Source of the DNA: Schauerella fraxinea
Lineage (GTDB): Bacteria; Pseudomonadota; Gammaproteobacteria; Burkholderiales; Burkholderiaceae_B
NCBI GenBank assembly: GCA_030849945.1
Contig: JAVDKK010000002.1
Span: 372,001-436,000 of the forward strand
Direction of reading: 5' to 3'
Length of the DNA stretch: 64,000 bases
Part shown: positions 26,408-35,336 of the stretch, piece by piece
Layout: every line of letters starts with the position of its first letter
How positions within the stretch are numbered: the stretch's first letter is position 1
The notes under the pieces: generated by a model
Database searches by the model: none
The model's input: the letters and a program-made list of their open reading frames with translations, nothing else
Told to the model about the DNA's origin: nothing
Made by a program: the position numbers and the translations under genes

Positions 26408-26453
26408 CGCCTTATCCTGGTTGTCTTGCACCGCTCGCGGTGATTACGCATTT

Positions 26454-26469
26454 ACGTTTACGTCAACGT
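26454..26469. promoter_or_regulatory. Candidate MerR-type (LiuR-like) operator ahead of the valine catabolic genes
   Basis: ACGTTTACGTCAACGT is a near-palindrome (two mismatched positions) built of three ACGT steps, 75 bases before the acyl-CoA dehydrogenase start. From memory, LiuR, the MerR regulator of branched-chain amino-acid catabolism in proteobacteria, recognises a similar ACGT-rich palindrome. No liuR gene is in the window. Confidence 0.35.
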
Positions 26470-26543
26470 CATGCAAAATCGTCCTATACGATGAGACGCG
26501 CGGCTGAAAGGCCCGGCGCGCCGAGGATAACGGAGACAACAAC

Positions 26544-27698
26544 GTGGATTTCGAACTCAACGAAGACCAACGCGCGATCGCTCAGGCAGCGCGCGAATTT
26601 GCCGAGGGCGAATTGGCGCCCCACGCCGCGCGCTGGGATGCCGAATGTATTTTCCCCCGCGAGACCTTTGCTCGTGCGGGCGAAATGGGGTTCTGCGCCA
26701 TTTATGCCGACGAAGCGATCGGCGGCCTAGGCCTGCCGCGTCTGGATGCCACGCTGGTATTCGAGGAGATGGCGGCGGTCGACCCTTCCACGACGGCATT
26801 TCTCACGATCCACAATATGGCGACGTGGATGGTGGGCAAGTGGGGCAGTCAGGCCTTGCGGGATGCGTGGGGCGCGCAACTGGCGTCCGGCGCCAAGCTG
26901 GCGTCGTATTGCCTGACCGAGCCGAATGCGGGTTCGGATGCCGCGTCGCTCCGCACGCGTGCCCGGCTCGATGGCGACCATTACGTACTGGACGGCGCCA
27001 AGGCTTTCATTTCGGGCGGCGGTGATACCCAATTGCTGGTAGTGATGGCGCGCTCCGGCGGCGACGGGCCCAAGGGCATCAGCGCCTTTGCCGTGCCCGC
27101 CGATTTGCCGGGCATCACCTATGGCCGCAAGGAGGACAAAATGGGCTGGAACAGCCAGTCCACGCGGCAGATTACGTTTGAGAACGTGCGCGTGCCGGCA
27201 GCTTACCGGTTGGGCGAGGAGGGCGAGGGGTTCATGATCGCGATGCGCGGGCTGGATGGCGGGCGTATCAATATCGGCACCTGCTCGGTGGGCGCGGCGC
27301 AAGGCGCCTATGACGCCGCGCGGCGGTACCTCACCGAACGCAAGCAATTCGGCCGCCCCCTGGCGGATTTTCAGGCGCTGCAGTTCAAGCTGGCCGACAT
27401 GGCCACCTCGATCGTGTCGGCCCGTCAAATGGTGCGTCTGGCGGCCTGCAAGCTGGATCAAGGCAACGCCGATGCGGCCACCTATTGCGCGATGGCCAAG
27501 CGGTTCGCCACCGACGCCGGTTTTCAAGTGTGTCTGGATGCGCAACAGATCCACGGCGGCTATGGTTATCTGCGAGACTATCCGCTGGAGCGTCTGGTGC
27601 GCGACACACGCGTTCACCAGATTCTGGAAGGCACAAATGAAATCATGCGCGTCATCATTGCGCGCCAGTTGATCGACAAAGGAGCGGATTTGCGATGA
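26544..27698 (+). CDS. Acyl-CoA dehydrogenase, probably isobutyryl-CoA dehydrogenase
   Basis: FAD enzyme that oxidises a short branched acyl-CoA. The 384 residues cover the full ACAD fold, with YCLTEPNAGSDAASL and the FAD-site GGDTQLLVVMAR in the middle domain and GGYGYLRDYPLERLVRD near the C-terminus; the catalytic base is Glu362 in ILEGTNEIMRV. The start is GTG at 26544 with GGAG about ten bases upstream. Its neighbours, a 3-hydroxyisobutyryl-CoA hydrolase (ATGA overlap) and 3-hydroxyisobutyrate dehydrogenase, make isobutyryl-CoA from valine the likely substrate; the specific substrate is inference from context. Confidence 0.87.
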   Translation: MDFELNEDQRAIAQAAREFAEGELAPHAARWDAECIFPRETFARAGEMGFCAIYADEAIGGLGLPRLDATLVFEEMAAVDPSTTAFLTIHNMATWMVGKWGSQALRDAWGAQLASGAKLASYCLTEPNAGSDAASLRTRARLDGDHYVLDGAKAFISGGGDTQLLVVMARSGGDGPKGISAFAVPADLPGITYGRKEDKMGWNSQSTRQITFENVRVPAAYRLGEEGEGFMIAMRGLDGGRINIGTCSVGAAQGAYDAARRYLTERKQFGRPLADFQALQFKLADMATSIVSARQMVRLAACKLDQGNADAATYCAMAKRFATDAGFQVCLDAQQIHGGYGYLRDYPLERLVRDTRVHQILEGTNEIMRVIIARQLIDKGADLR

Positions 27699-28876
27699 AT
27701 GCCCCAGTACTGTTCGATACGCAAGCAGCGGCCAATGGCATGCGTATCGGCGTGGCTACGCTGAACGCGCCACAAACGTTGAATGGGTTGGATCTGGAGA
27801 TGGTGCAGCGGCTCTATGAGCAGTTGCAGTTGTGGGCCGACGATGCCGAAGTGGCCGTGGTCATGCTCAAAGGGGAAGGCGGCAAGGCGTTTTGCGCCGG
27901 TGGCGATTTGCATGGCCTGTATCGCAGCATGCAGCAGAACGCGTCCGACGATGCCTGGAACAACGATTACGCCCGGCGCTTTTTCGAATCCGAATACCGT
28001 CTGGACCACTTCATCCATCACTATCCCAAGCCGGTACTGTGCTGGGGTCACGGCATCGTGATGGGCGGCGGCATCGGACTGATGATGGGCGCGAGCCACC
28101 GTGTAGTGACCGAGACCTCGCGTCTGGCCATGCCCGAGATCACGATTGGATTGTTTCCCGATGTGGGCGGCAGTTGGATGTTGAATCGTATGCCCGGCAA
28201 GACCGGGCTTTTCCTGGCGTTGACTGGGGCACAGATCGGCGGCTCGGACGCGTTGTTTACCGGATTGGCCGATTTCATGGTGGAGTCGAAGTCGCTGCCG
28301 GACATCATGGCGAGTCTGTTGGAACAGCCCTGGGCCGGCCATGCGGCCGGGCGTGCCTTGGGCGATGAAACCATGGGCGCCAGCGGCCGGTCGATCAACG
28401 ATGGGCTCTTGCGCCATGTGCTCAATGCGCATTCGGCACCGCCCCCGTCGCCTGGGCCGTTGCGCCAGAATGCATTTCAGATCAATAGCTTGTGCAGCGG
28501 CAACGACCTCGACCAGATCGTCGAAGAGTTGCGCGATCTGGCCGGTCATCAGGACGCGTGGCTGGCGCGGGCCGCCACCACGCTGGGGCATGGTTCGCCT
28601 GGTTCGGCGCGCCTGGCCTTCACCTTGCAACAGCGGACGCGCTTGATGTCGTTGGCCGACGTTTTTCGCACCGAATACATCGCGGCGCTGGCCTGCACGG
28701 TGCACGGCGACTTGAAAGAGGGGATCCGCGCGCTGCTGATCGACAAGGACAAGCAGCCGCGCTGGCATCCGGCGACGCTGGCTGATGCCGACGCCGAGTG
28801 GGTGCAGCGCTTTTTCCGCGCCCCCTGGCCGGAAGGTCAGGCGCATCCGTTGGCGGATCTGGGAGGCATCGCCTGA
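27695..28876 (+). CDS. 3-hydroxyisobutyryl-CoA hydrolase (enoyl-CoA hydratase superfamily)
   Basis: Hydrolyses 3-hydroxyisobutyryl-CoA in valine breakdown, avoiding toxic methacrylyl-CoA build-up. The 393 residues match the long HIBCH type rather than ordinary 260-residue hydratases. The crotonase oxyanion segment is GKAFCAGGDLHGL (64-75), followed by HGIVMGGGIGLMMGAS (119-134) and the catalytic MPEITIGLFPDVGG with Glu148 and Asp156. It overlaps the acyl-CoA dehydrogenase stop by four bases. A hydratase for methacrylyl-CoA is not in the window. Confidence 0.88.
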   Translation: MNAPVLFDTQAAANGMRIGVATLNAPQTLNGLDLEMVQRLYEQLQLWADDAEVAVVMLKGEGGKAFCAGGDLHGLYRSMQQNASDDAWNNDYARRFFESEYRLDHFIHHYPKPVLCWGHGIVMGGGIGLMMGASHRVVTETSRLAMPEITIGLFPDVGGSWMLNRMPGKTGLFLALTGAQIGGSDALFTGLADFMVESKSLPDIMASLLEQPWAGHAAGRALGDETMGASGRSINDGLLRHVLNAHSAPPPSPGPLRQNAFQINSLCSGNDLDQIVEELRDLAGHQDAWLARAATTLGHGSPGSARLAFTLQQRTRLMSLADVFRTEYIAALACTVHGDLKEGIRALLIDKDKQPRWHPATLADADAEWVQRFFRAPWPEGQAHPLADLGGIA

Positions 28877-29041
28877 CGGCACGGATCTGTATTCGTACGA
28901 CCATCTCTCATTCGCACCACCGTACGGCTCGCAGATTTGCGGCCGTCGGTTCAGCCCGCAACATAGCTGGCGGCGTAACAAAACAGCACTGCCACATCAA
29001 AACAACACGATGCATATCCATGCTCACCACGGAGACAAACC

Positions 29042-29935
29042 ATGACTCGCATTGCATTTATCGGCCTGGGCAATATGGGTGCGCCGATGGCGCACAACCT
29101 GGTCAAGGCCGGGCATGACCTGACCGTTTATGACCTGTCGGCGTCTGCCGTCGCGCAGTTGACGCAGGCCGGTGCCAGCGCAGCCGCCGACGCGGCCAGC
29201 GCCGTGGCCGATGCGGAGGTCGTCATCACGATGCTGCCGGCCAGCCTGCATGTCGAACGGCTTTACCTGGAAGACGACTTGCTGGGCCGCGTGGCGCCGA
29301 CTGCGCTCGTGATCGACTGCAGCACGATTTCGCCGGAAAGCGCTCGCAAGGTGGCTGAGGCCGCGCAGGCGCGCGGGATCGCCATGATCGATGCGCCGGT
29401 ATCGGGCGGCACCGGTGGCGCCGCTGCAGGCACACTGACGTTCATCATGGGTGGCGACGAAGCCAACGTCACCCGGGCGCGGCCGATTCTCGAGAAAATG
29501 GGCAAAAACCTCTTCCACGCGGGCGGTGCGGGCGCGGGGCAGGTGGCCAAGATCTGCAACAACATGCTGTTGGGCATCCTGATGGCGGGCACCTCAGAAG
29601 CGCTCGCGCTGGGTGTGGCCAACGGTCTGGATCCCGCCGTGCTCTCGGAAATCGTGGCCAAGAGTTCGGGCCGTAACTGGGCCACCGAGTTGTACAACCC
29701 GTGGCCGGGCGTGATGCCGCAGGCACCGGCGTCCAAGGGCTATGCGGGCGGATTCGGGGTGGATCTGATGTTGAAGGACCTGGGGCTGGCGGCGGAATCG
29801 GCGATGACCACGCGCTCTGCCGTCCCGCTGGGCGAGCTGGCGCGCAATCTGTTTGCGATGCACAGTGCCGGCGGTAGCGGCAAGCTCGATTTCTCGAGCA
29901 TTCTGCAGCTTTACACCCGGGCGCCGCAGAAGTAG
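29042..29935 (+). CDS. mmsB: 3-hydroxyisobutyrate dehydrogenase
   Basis: Oxidises 3-hydroxyisobutyrate to methylmalonate semialdehyde with NAD+. The 297 residues have the Rossmann motif FIGLGNMGAPMAHNL (6-20), the substrate segment DAPVSGGTGGAAAGTLTFI (118-135 region) and the catalytic lysine Lys170 in GAGQVAKICNNMLLG. GGAG precedes the ATG. It lies 165 bases after the hydrolase and completes a three-step valine catabolic set. Confidence 0.92.
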   Translation: MTRIAFIGLGNMGAPMAHNLVKAGHDLTVYDLSASAVAQLTQAGASAAADAASAVADAEVVITMLPASLHVERLYLEDDLLGRVAPTALVIDCSTISPESARKVAEAAQARGIAMIDAPVSGGTGGAAAGTLTFIMGGDEANVTRARPILEKMGKNLFHAGGAGAGQVAKICNNMLLGILMAGTSEALALGVANGLDPAVLSEIVAKSSGRNWATELYNPWPGVMPQAPASKGYAGGFGVDLMLKDLGLAAESAMTTRSAVPLGELARNLFAMHSAGGSGKLDFSSILQLYTRAPQK

Positions 29936-29992
29936 AAGCCCGCAGGGGCTCGAAGGGTCCTCGAAGGATCCTCGGCACGCGATGCCTGAAGG

Positions 29993-30019
29993 ACGCGCGG
30001 CAATCTGGCCGCGCGTTTG
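29993..30019 (+). terminator. Candidate terminator after mmsB
   Basis: ACGCGCGGC and GCCGCGCGT form a perfect 9-bp stem with a six-base loop, followed only by TTTGTG. The T-run is weak, so efficiency is uncertain. It lies between convergent mmsB and ygfZ. Confidence 0.45.
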
Positions 30020-30109
30020 TGCTTCATGGTTGCGGCGTTCCGCTCGGATGCCGTTTATCGGCATGTTCCAACACCCCGGCCCCAGGCAATGCCGCCGTGA
30101 CCGAACGCG

Positions 30110-31150
30110 CTATGCCAAGGCGTACGGCAACGGCTGCACGTGAATGACCGGGCCGTCGGCGGCGCCCAGGCGCAGATCGCCTTCGGGGAGTGAGGCCAGC
30201 GTGGTTTCGAACACCAGTGCCACGGCGCCATGGCCAGCGGCATCCACCACGCGACCACATGGCTCATCAGGGTGCCGGGCGTCGAAAATGTCCAGATTTC
30301 GCAAGGCATCCGTATCGGCAGCGGCGCCGCCTGCAAGCGTGCCCAGCGCCATGCGGCGTTTGACCGTGCCGCGGTAATGGCTGCGCGCCACGACTTCCTG
30401 GCCGGGATAGCAGCCCTTGGTGAAGCTGACGCCATCCACCAGGTCGAGGTTAAGGGTTTGCGGGATGAACACGTCCTGCGTAGGTGCGCTCACCCAAGGC
30501 AGCCCAGCCTGCAGATCTTTCATGCGGAAGCTTGCCGGAACGACCTCACTTGCCCGATCGCGCAAGGCGGGCAACGCCAGGTCGCGTTGCGCCTCATCGG
30601 CAATCCACCACCAACGTGCCGCAGCTTCGGCCACGGGCGCGGCGATCCAGGTGCCGCTGGGCAGGTGCGCGGCGCGCCAGGGCGTCTCGGGCACAGCACC
30701 CGCGGCATCCACGATGGTCTGTTGGGCGGCAGTCTCGGCTTGCACACCCCAGACCTGAGATTCGGGAAACGAAAACTTGACCTTCGCGCGCAAGACGAAC
30801 ATCGAAAGCTTCTTGATCACGGCCTCGGCGATGTCGGCGCGCAGGAAGCCCTGAATCACCGGATCGCCGTTCTCGGCGGGAGCGGCATGCCAGAACACCA
30901 TCGTCGCCAATAAACGGCCTTTGGCCGTGCAGTACCCGGCAAACCGGGCGGCGTCGGCCCCGAGGCCGGTCACATCATGGGTCAACTGACCGTGCAAGAA
31001 TGCGGGGGCATCGGCGCCAGTGGCGGCAAACACGCGAAATTCGGGCAACGGGGCGAATTGCGCGCCGGAGATGGCGGGTAGCTCGGCGCCGGGTTGCGCA
31101 GCCGGAGAAAGATCGGAAACCGATGGCGAGATGGAAGCGTCCAAAGTCAC
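30110..31150 (-). CDS. ygfZ: tRNA-modifying protein YgfZ (folate-binding, GcvT-like)
   Basis: Folate-dependent protein that supports iron-sulfur enzymes such as MiaB. The 346-residue product has the GcvT-like fold (FLHGQLTHDVTGLGADAARF near residue 50, YCTAKGRLLA) and the YgfZ hallmark KGCYPGQE at 245-252 with the conserved Cys247. The start is a GTG at 31150; the N-terminal 25 residues are low in similarity to the family, so a start slightly further inside is possible. It is divergent from mltG, an arrangement seen across Burkholderiales. Confidence 0.88.
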   Translation of the reverse strand: MTLDASISPSVSDLSPAAQPGAELPAISGAQFAPLPEFRVFAATGADAPAFLHGQLTHDVTGLGADAARFAGYCTAKGRLLATMVFWHAAPAENGDPVIQGFLRADIAEAVIKKLSMFVLRAKVKFSFPESQVWGVQAETAAQQTIVDAAGAVPETPWRAAHLPSGTWIAAPVAEAAARWWWIADEAQRDLALPALRDRASEVVPASFRMKDLQAGLPWVSAPTQDVFIPQTLNLDLVDGVSFTKGCYPGQEVVARSHYRGTVKRRMALGTLAGGAAADTDALRNLDIFDARHPDEPCGRVVDAAGHGAVALVFETTLASLPEGDLRLGAADGPVIHVQPLPYALA

Positions 31151-31286
31151 GGGGAGGCCTTATGCATGGTGTCTCTAAAGCCAGGATGATATACCCCGGT
31201 GCCTGCAAATCGGCCATTGCCCCCGACGGTTGTCCGGCTATGCGCCGACGCCGCCCCCGGCGCAATCCATTACACTTCGCACTCCT

Positions 31287-32300
31287 ATGAAAAAGCGCAT
31301 TTTTATCTTCCTGTCGTGCGGCCTGCTGGCGCTGGTCCTCCTCGTAGCCGCCGGTGTCGGCGCGGCCTGGTATTGGGCGACGCAGCCGGTGTCGATGACC
31401 GCCGAAAAAGTCGACTTTGTGATCGAACCCGGCAGCAGTGTGCGCACCATCGTGCGTCAGCTCAATGCGGCCGGGCTGTCGGTCTGGGAGCCTGGTTTCG
31501 TCTGGATGGCGCGATTGAGCGAACAGGACAAACTCATCAAGGCGGGCGGTTACGAAGCCTCGCGCGGGGATAGTCCTTGGCGCTTGCTCACGCGTATGGC
31601 GCGGGGCGATATGAGCCAGCGCCAAGTGACATTGGTTGAAGGTTGGAACATGCGGCAGATCCGTCAGGCGCTGCGTGCGCATCCGGATGTGAAGCAAACG
31701 CTCGACGGCGTGAGCGACAAGGAGATCGTCGCTCGCCTGGGTGGCACCGGCGACAGCCTTGAGGGATTGATCTTTCCCGACACCTACGTTTTCAGCCCCG
31801 GTACATCTGACTTTGACCTGCTGCGTCGCGGCTACAAGGAGTCGCAGGCGATTCTGGCGGAGATCTGGGCCGAGCGCGACCCCGATCTGCCGCTGGCCGA
31901 CCCGTATCAGTTGCTGATCCTGGCGTCGATCGTCGAAAAAGAGACGGGTCATACGCAGGATCGCGATCGCGTCGCCGGCGTGTTCATCAACCGTCTGCGC
32001 ATCGGCATGCCGCTGCAAACCGATCCCACCGTGATCTACGGCATGGGCGAGGCGTACGACGGGCGGATTCGCAAGCGCGATCTCCAAACCGACACGCCGT
32101 GGAATACCTACACGCGCAACGGTCTGCCGCCCACCCCCATCGCCAGTCCAGGGCGGGCCGCGCTGCGCGCCACGGTGCATCCCGAAACCCATAAGTTTCT
32201 GTATTTCGTTTCCCGCGGCAACGGCACCAGCGAGTTCGCCACCAATCTGGCCGACCACAACCGCAATGTTTCCCGCTTTATTCTCGGAAGAACACCATGA
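31287..32300 (+). CDS. mltG: Endolytic murein transglycosylase MltG
   Basis: Cleaves nascent glycan strands in the periplasm, thought to set glycan length. The 337-residue product has one N-terminal membrane helix (residues about 5-28), a LysM-like region (FVIEPGSSVRTIVRQL), and the YceG catalytic domain with Glu217 in ILASIVEKETG, followed by the VAGVFINRLRIGMPLQTDPTVIYG segment. The ATG at 31287 puts MKKR just before the membrane helix; no Shine-Dalgarno is visible. It overlaps tmk by four bases. Confidence 0.95.
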   Translation: MKKRIFIFLSCGLLALVLLVAAGVGAAWYWATQPVSMTAEKVDFVIEPGSSVRTIVRQLNAAGLSVWEPGFVWMARLSEQDKLIKAGGYEASRGDSPWRLLTRMARGDMSQRQVTLVEGWNMRQIRQALRAHPDVKQTLDGVSDKEIVARLGGTGDSLEGLIFPDTYVFSPGTSDFDLLRRGYKESQAILAEIWAERDPDLPLADPYQLLILASIVEKETGHTQDRDRVAGVFINRLRIGMPLQTDPTVIYGMGEAYDGRIRKRDLQTDTPWNTYTRNGLPPTPIASPGRAALRATVHPETHKFLYFVSRGNGTSEFATNLADHNRNVSRFILGRTP

Positions 32301-32926
32301 CGCAACAACGCGGTCGTTTCATCACGCTGGAAGGCGTGGATGGTGCGGGCAAAAGCACGCATATCGCGTGGTTGACCGATGCCGTGCGGGCGCATGGCGT
32401 ATCGGTCGTGTCGACCCGCGAGCCGGGCGGCACGCCTTTAGGCGAGCGGCTGCGTGCCCTGGTGCTGACCGAGCCGATGGCGCTCGAAACCGAGACCCTA
32501 TTGATGTTTGCGGCGCGTAGCGAGCATGTGCGCACGGTGATTCAACCCGCTATCGAGGCGGGCGAGTGGGTCGTGTGCGACCGGTTTACCGACGCGACCT
32601 ATGCCTACCAGGGCGGGGGCCGCGAGTTGGGCGCATCGCGCATCGCGACGCTCGAACAATGGGTGCATCCCGCGTTTCAACCCGATCGTACGTGGCTGTT
32701 CGATGTGCCCCTCGAGGTTGCACGGGCCCGGCTGGCCGATGCCCGCGAGCCCGATCGCTTCGAACGCGAAGGCGCGGCGTTTTTCCAGCGCACGCGGGCG
32801 GCGTATCACGCCCGTGCGGCCGCCGATCCCGAGCGTTTTCGCATTATTGACGGCACGCAGAGCATTGCCGAGATTCGCGAGCAGTTGCAAGCGTCGCTGA
32901 TCGACATGATGGCGGCCAGCGCATGA
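32297..32926 (+). CDS. tmk: Thymidylate kinase
   Basis: Phosphorylates dTMP to dTDP. The 209 residues have the P-loop GVDGAGKST (12-20), the DR(F) motif DRFTDATYAYQGGGR near residue 94, and the basic lid region with LADAREPDRFEREG. It overlaps mltG and holB by four bases on each side, so the three are one translationally coupled unit. Confidence 0.97.
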   Translation: MTQQRGRFITLEGVDGAGKSTHIAWLTDAVRAHGVSVVSTREPGGTPLGERLRALVLTEPMALETETLLMFAARSEHVRTVIQPAIEAGEWVVCDRFTDATYAYQGGGRELGASRIATLEQWVHPAFQPDRTWLFDVPLEVARARLADAREPDRFEREGAAFFQRTRAAYHARAAADPERFRIIDGTQSIAEIREQLQASLIDMMAASA

Positions 32927-33993
32927 GTTTGCCGCGCTTTTATCCGTGGCAGCACGACCTGGCCCGGCAATGGCTGGCCGACCGCGAGCGCTTTGCGCAC
33001 GCCTGGCTGTTGCACGGACTGACCGGCATCGGCAAGGTGACCTTCGCGCACGCAGCAGCAGCCAGCTTGCTGTGCGAACGACCGGTGGCGGGATTGGCCT
33101 GCGGCGATTGCCCATCCTGCACCTGGATGGCAAGCGGTAATCACCCCGATTTTCGGCGCATTCGACCCGAAGCCGTGGCTGTGGAAGAGGGTGCGGATGC
33201 CCCCAGTGACGCGGACGAGGGCGATGGCGGCGGCGAGAGTGCCGCGCCGGCATCCGGAAGCGCCAAACGTGCGCCTTCCAAAGATATTCGCATCGACCAG
33301 ATTCGCGCGTTGGGACCCTGGTTCAATATGGCCACGCACCGCGGCGGCTGGCGCGTGGCGTTGCTGTACCCCGCCGAAGCGCTCAACGTGATGGCCGCCA
33401 ATGCGCTGCTGAAAATTCTCGAAGAACCCCCGGAACACACGATTCTACTGATCGTGGCCGATGCACCCGATCGCTTGCTGCCTACGCTGCTGTCGCGTTG
33501 CCGACGGTTGCCGATCGCCACGCCCGATGCCACCCAGGCACTGCTGTGGTTGGGCGAGCAGGGCGTAGCGGCGCCCGATGCCTGGTTGGCAGCGGCCGGT
33601 GGTGCGCCGCTTGCGGCGCTCACACTGTCGCAAAGCCGCGAATCGGCTTGCCCCGAGTGGGCCGCCGCGTTGTTGCAGGCCTTGGCGCGTGGGCAGCCGC
33701 CCGACGTGGGTGCCATGGCGGACTCGATCGAAAAAACGCCCGCGATTGAGTGGATCGACACGCTGCAGCGCCTGTATATCGACTTGTCGCTGGCCCAGGT
33801 GGGCGCGCCAGTGCGTTACTTCCCCGCCTTGGCGCAAGCCTGCGCGGCTGCTGCGGCGCGCGCCAAGCCAGAGCCCTTGGCAGAGGGCGCGCGGTGGCTC
33901 ACACGCCAGCGCACCTTGGCCACGCACCCCTTGAACGCCAAGCTCTTCATTCATGCGGCACTGCAACGCGTGGTGCTATCCTGCCAAGCCTGA
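32923..33993 (+). CDS. holB: DNA polymerase III subunit delta'
   Basis: Part of the clamp-loader complex. The 356 residues show a degenerate P-loop region GLTGIGKVT (32-40), the zinc-binding cysteines Cys51, Cys60, Cys63 and Cys66, and the SRC motif LLSRCRRLPIAT. Residues about 85-115 form an acidic, alanine/serine-rich insert ahead of SKDIRIDQIRAL that is absent from the E. coli protein. The delta' subunit lacks ATPase activity in the family, consistent with the imperfect P-loop. Confidence 0.93.
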   Translation: MSLPRFYPWQHDLARQWLADRERFAHAWLLHGLTGIGKVTFAHAAAASLLCERPVAGLACGDCPSCTWMASGNHPDFRRIRPEAVAVEEGADAPSDADEGDGGGESAAPASGSAKRAPSKDIRIDQIRALGPWFNMATHRGGWRVALLYPAEALNVMAANALLKILEEPPEHTILLIVADAPDRLLPTLLSRCRRLPIATPDATQALLWLGEQGVAAPDAWLAAAGGAPLAALTLSQSRESACPEWAAALLQALARGQPPDVGAMADSIEKTPAIEWIDTLQRLYIDLSLAQVGAPVRYFPALAQACAAAAARAKPEPLAEGARWLTRQRTLATHPLNAKLFIHAALQRVVLSCQA

Positions 33994-34017
33994 TATCACT
34001 TTAAGCCTTGCTGCGTT

Positions 34018-34788
34018 ATGTACGTCGATTCACATTGCCATCTGAACTTTCCCGACTTGGCCGCCGATTTGCCTGCGATCCTCGATCGCATGGCGCAGAA
34101 TCAGGTCACGCACGCCTTGGTCGTAAGCGTAAATCTGCCCGACTGGCAGGGCCTGATCGACGGTGTGACGCCGCATCCCCACCTGTGGGCGTCGGTGGGC
34201 GTGCATCCCGACTACGAAGATACGGTCGAGCCGACTGCCGAGCAGCTCATTGCCCTCTCAGCGCACCCCAAGGTGGTGGCCATCGGCGAGACCGGGCTGG
34301 ATTACTTCCGTCTCAAAGAACCACTGGATTGGCAGCGCGATCGATTTCGCACCCATATCCAAGTCAGCCGTGAAACCGGTCTGCCGCTCATCATCCACAC
34401 GCGGGCCGCGCCTGAAGACACGTTGCGCATCATGCGCGAGGAAGGGGCACAGCAGGCAGGCGGCGTCATGCACTGCTTCACTGAATCGTGGGAAGTGGCA
34501 GAGGCGGCGCTTGCCTTGGGCTTCTACATCTCGCTGTCCGGTATCGTCACCTTCAAAAATGCGACCACGCTGCATGACGTCGCCTGTCGCGTGCCGCTTG
34601 ATCGGCTGCTGATCGAAACCGATTCGCCGTACCTGGCGCCGGTACCGTTTCGCGGCAAAACGAACGATCCGTCAAAGGTCATGCACGTGGCCGAGAAGAT
34701 CGCCGATCTGCGCGGGATTTCCGTGGCCGAAGTAGCACGTGCCACAACGGACAATTTTTTCAGGTTGTTTGGTAGGGCACAGCGGTAA
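34018..34788 (+). CDS. TatD family metal-dependent hydrolase
   Basis: Putative metal-dependent DNase of the amidohydrolase fold. The 256 residues begin MYVDSHCHLNF (metal ligands His6 and His8), with VAIGETGLDYFR (Glu), PLIIHTRAA and GVMHCFTES (His) and LIETDSPYLAPVPFRGKTND (Asp). It most resembles the YcfH/TatD branch, which sits after holB in many proteobacteria. The pilZ gene often found between them in related genera is absent here; the gap is 24 bases. Confidence 0.9.
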   Translation: MYVDSHCHLNFPDLAADLPAILDRMAQNQVTHALVVSVNLPDWQGLIDGVTPHPHLWASVGVHPDYEDTVEPTAEQLIALSAHPKVVAIGETGLDYFRLKEPLDWQRDRFRTHIQVSRETGLPLIIHTRAAPEDTLRIMREEGAQQAGGVMHCFTESWEVAEAALALGFYISLSGIVTFKNATTLHDVACRVPLDRLLIETDSPYLAPVPFRGKTNDPSKVMHVAEKIADLRGISVAEVARATTDNFFRLFGRAQR

Positions 34789-35336
34789 AGCCATTGCTGA
34801 GATCGGCGATGAGGCTCCAGCGATGGACCGGCGGTTAGGGCCAACGCTAAGGTCAACGATGAGGTCAGCGATGAGGTCAGCGATGAAGTCAGCGATGACG
34901 CGATGGCGCGTGACGTTGAGCTGATCCCGATCCGCACCGAGAATCTATCGAGTTTGTCTCGCGGATGCCCGGCGAACAAGAGCGTCGCCGTCCAATAATG
35001 GAAGGGCAGGCGCATCTTGATGCAGGTAATTGATCGGATCGTTGCAGCGGCCGTACGTTTGCCATGCGGCAATGAGCAACGACGTGCGCCGTTGCGATCC
35101 TTCCCGGTCAATCGTACTAATTTGGCATGCTTCATGCGCGATATCGCCGCGTGCCATGTGCGCGCAGTTGGGCGCTATTGAACTTAACGTGAAGTATTAA
35201 GACGATCACGAAAAGGCTTTTAAATCAATTATATAAGACTTTTTTATAAAGTTAATTGTTTAGAGTAAAAACTTTAAAGTAAGCTGTTACGCACGGGCAT
35301 GACCCGTGCGTTGAAGGCGGTTTTCAGGAGACAACG
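34789..35336. other. 548-base gene-free stretch with AT-rich end
   Basis: No credible gene was found on either strand. It holds three 12-base tandem copies at 34858-34893 and, from about 35205 to 35280, an AT-rich block with several A/T runs that contrasts with the GC-rich genome. The block lies just before the ankyrin gene and likely contains its promoter or a binding region for a nucleoid protein, though I could not name a specific -35/-10 pair. Confidence 0.5.
34858..34893. repeat. 12-bp tandem repeat, three copies
   Basis: The unit GATGAGGTCAGC occurs three times head to tail (the third copy has one change, AAG for AGG); a further partial, diverged copy precedes it. The repeat is a multiple of three but is not inside a convincing gene. 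Confidence 0.8.

Noticed and set aside
33994..34017. PilZ gene between holB and tatD, as in some relatives
   Set aside because: The gap is only 24 bases; no PilZ-like sequence is present in the window.
34739..34924. Small peptide gene over the 12-bp tandem repeat
   Set aside because: It starts inside tatD in another frame and its length is due to the repeat; there is no ribosome binding site and no sign of coding bias.
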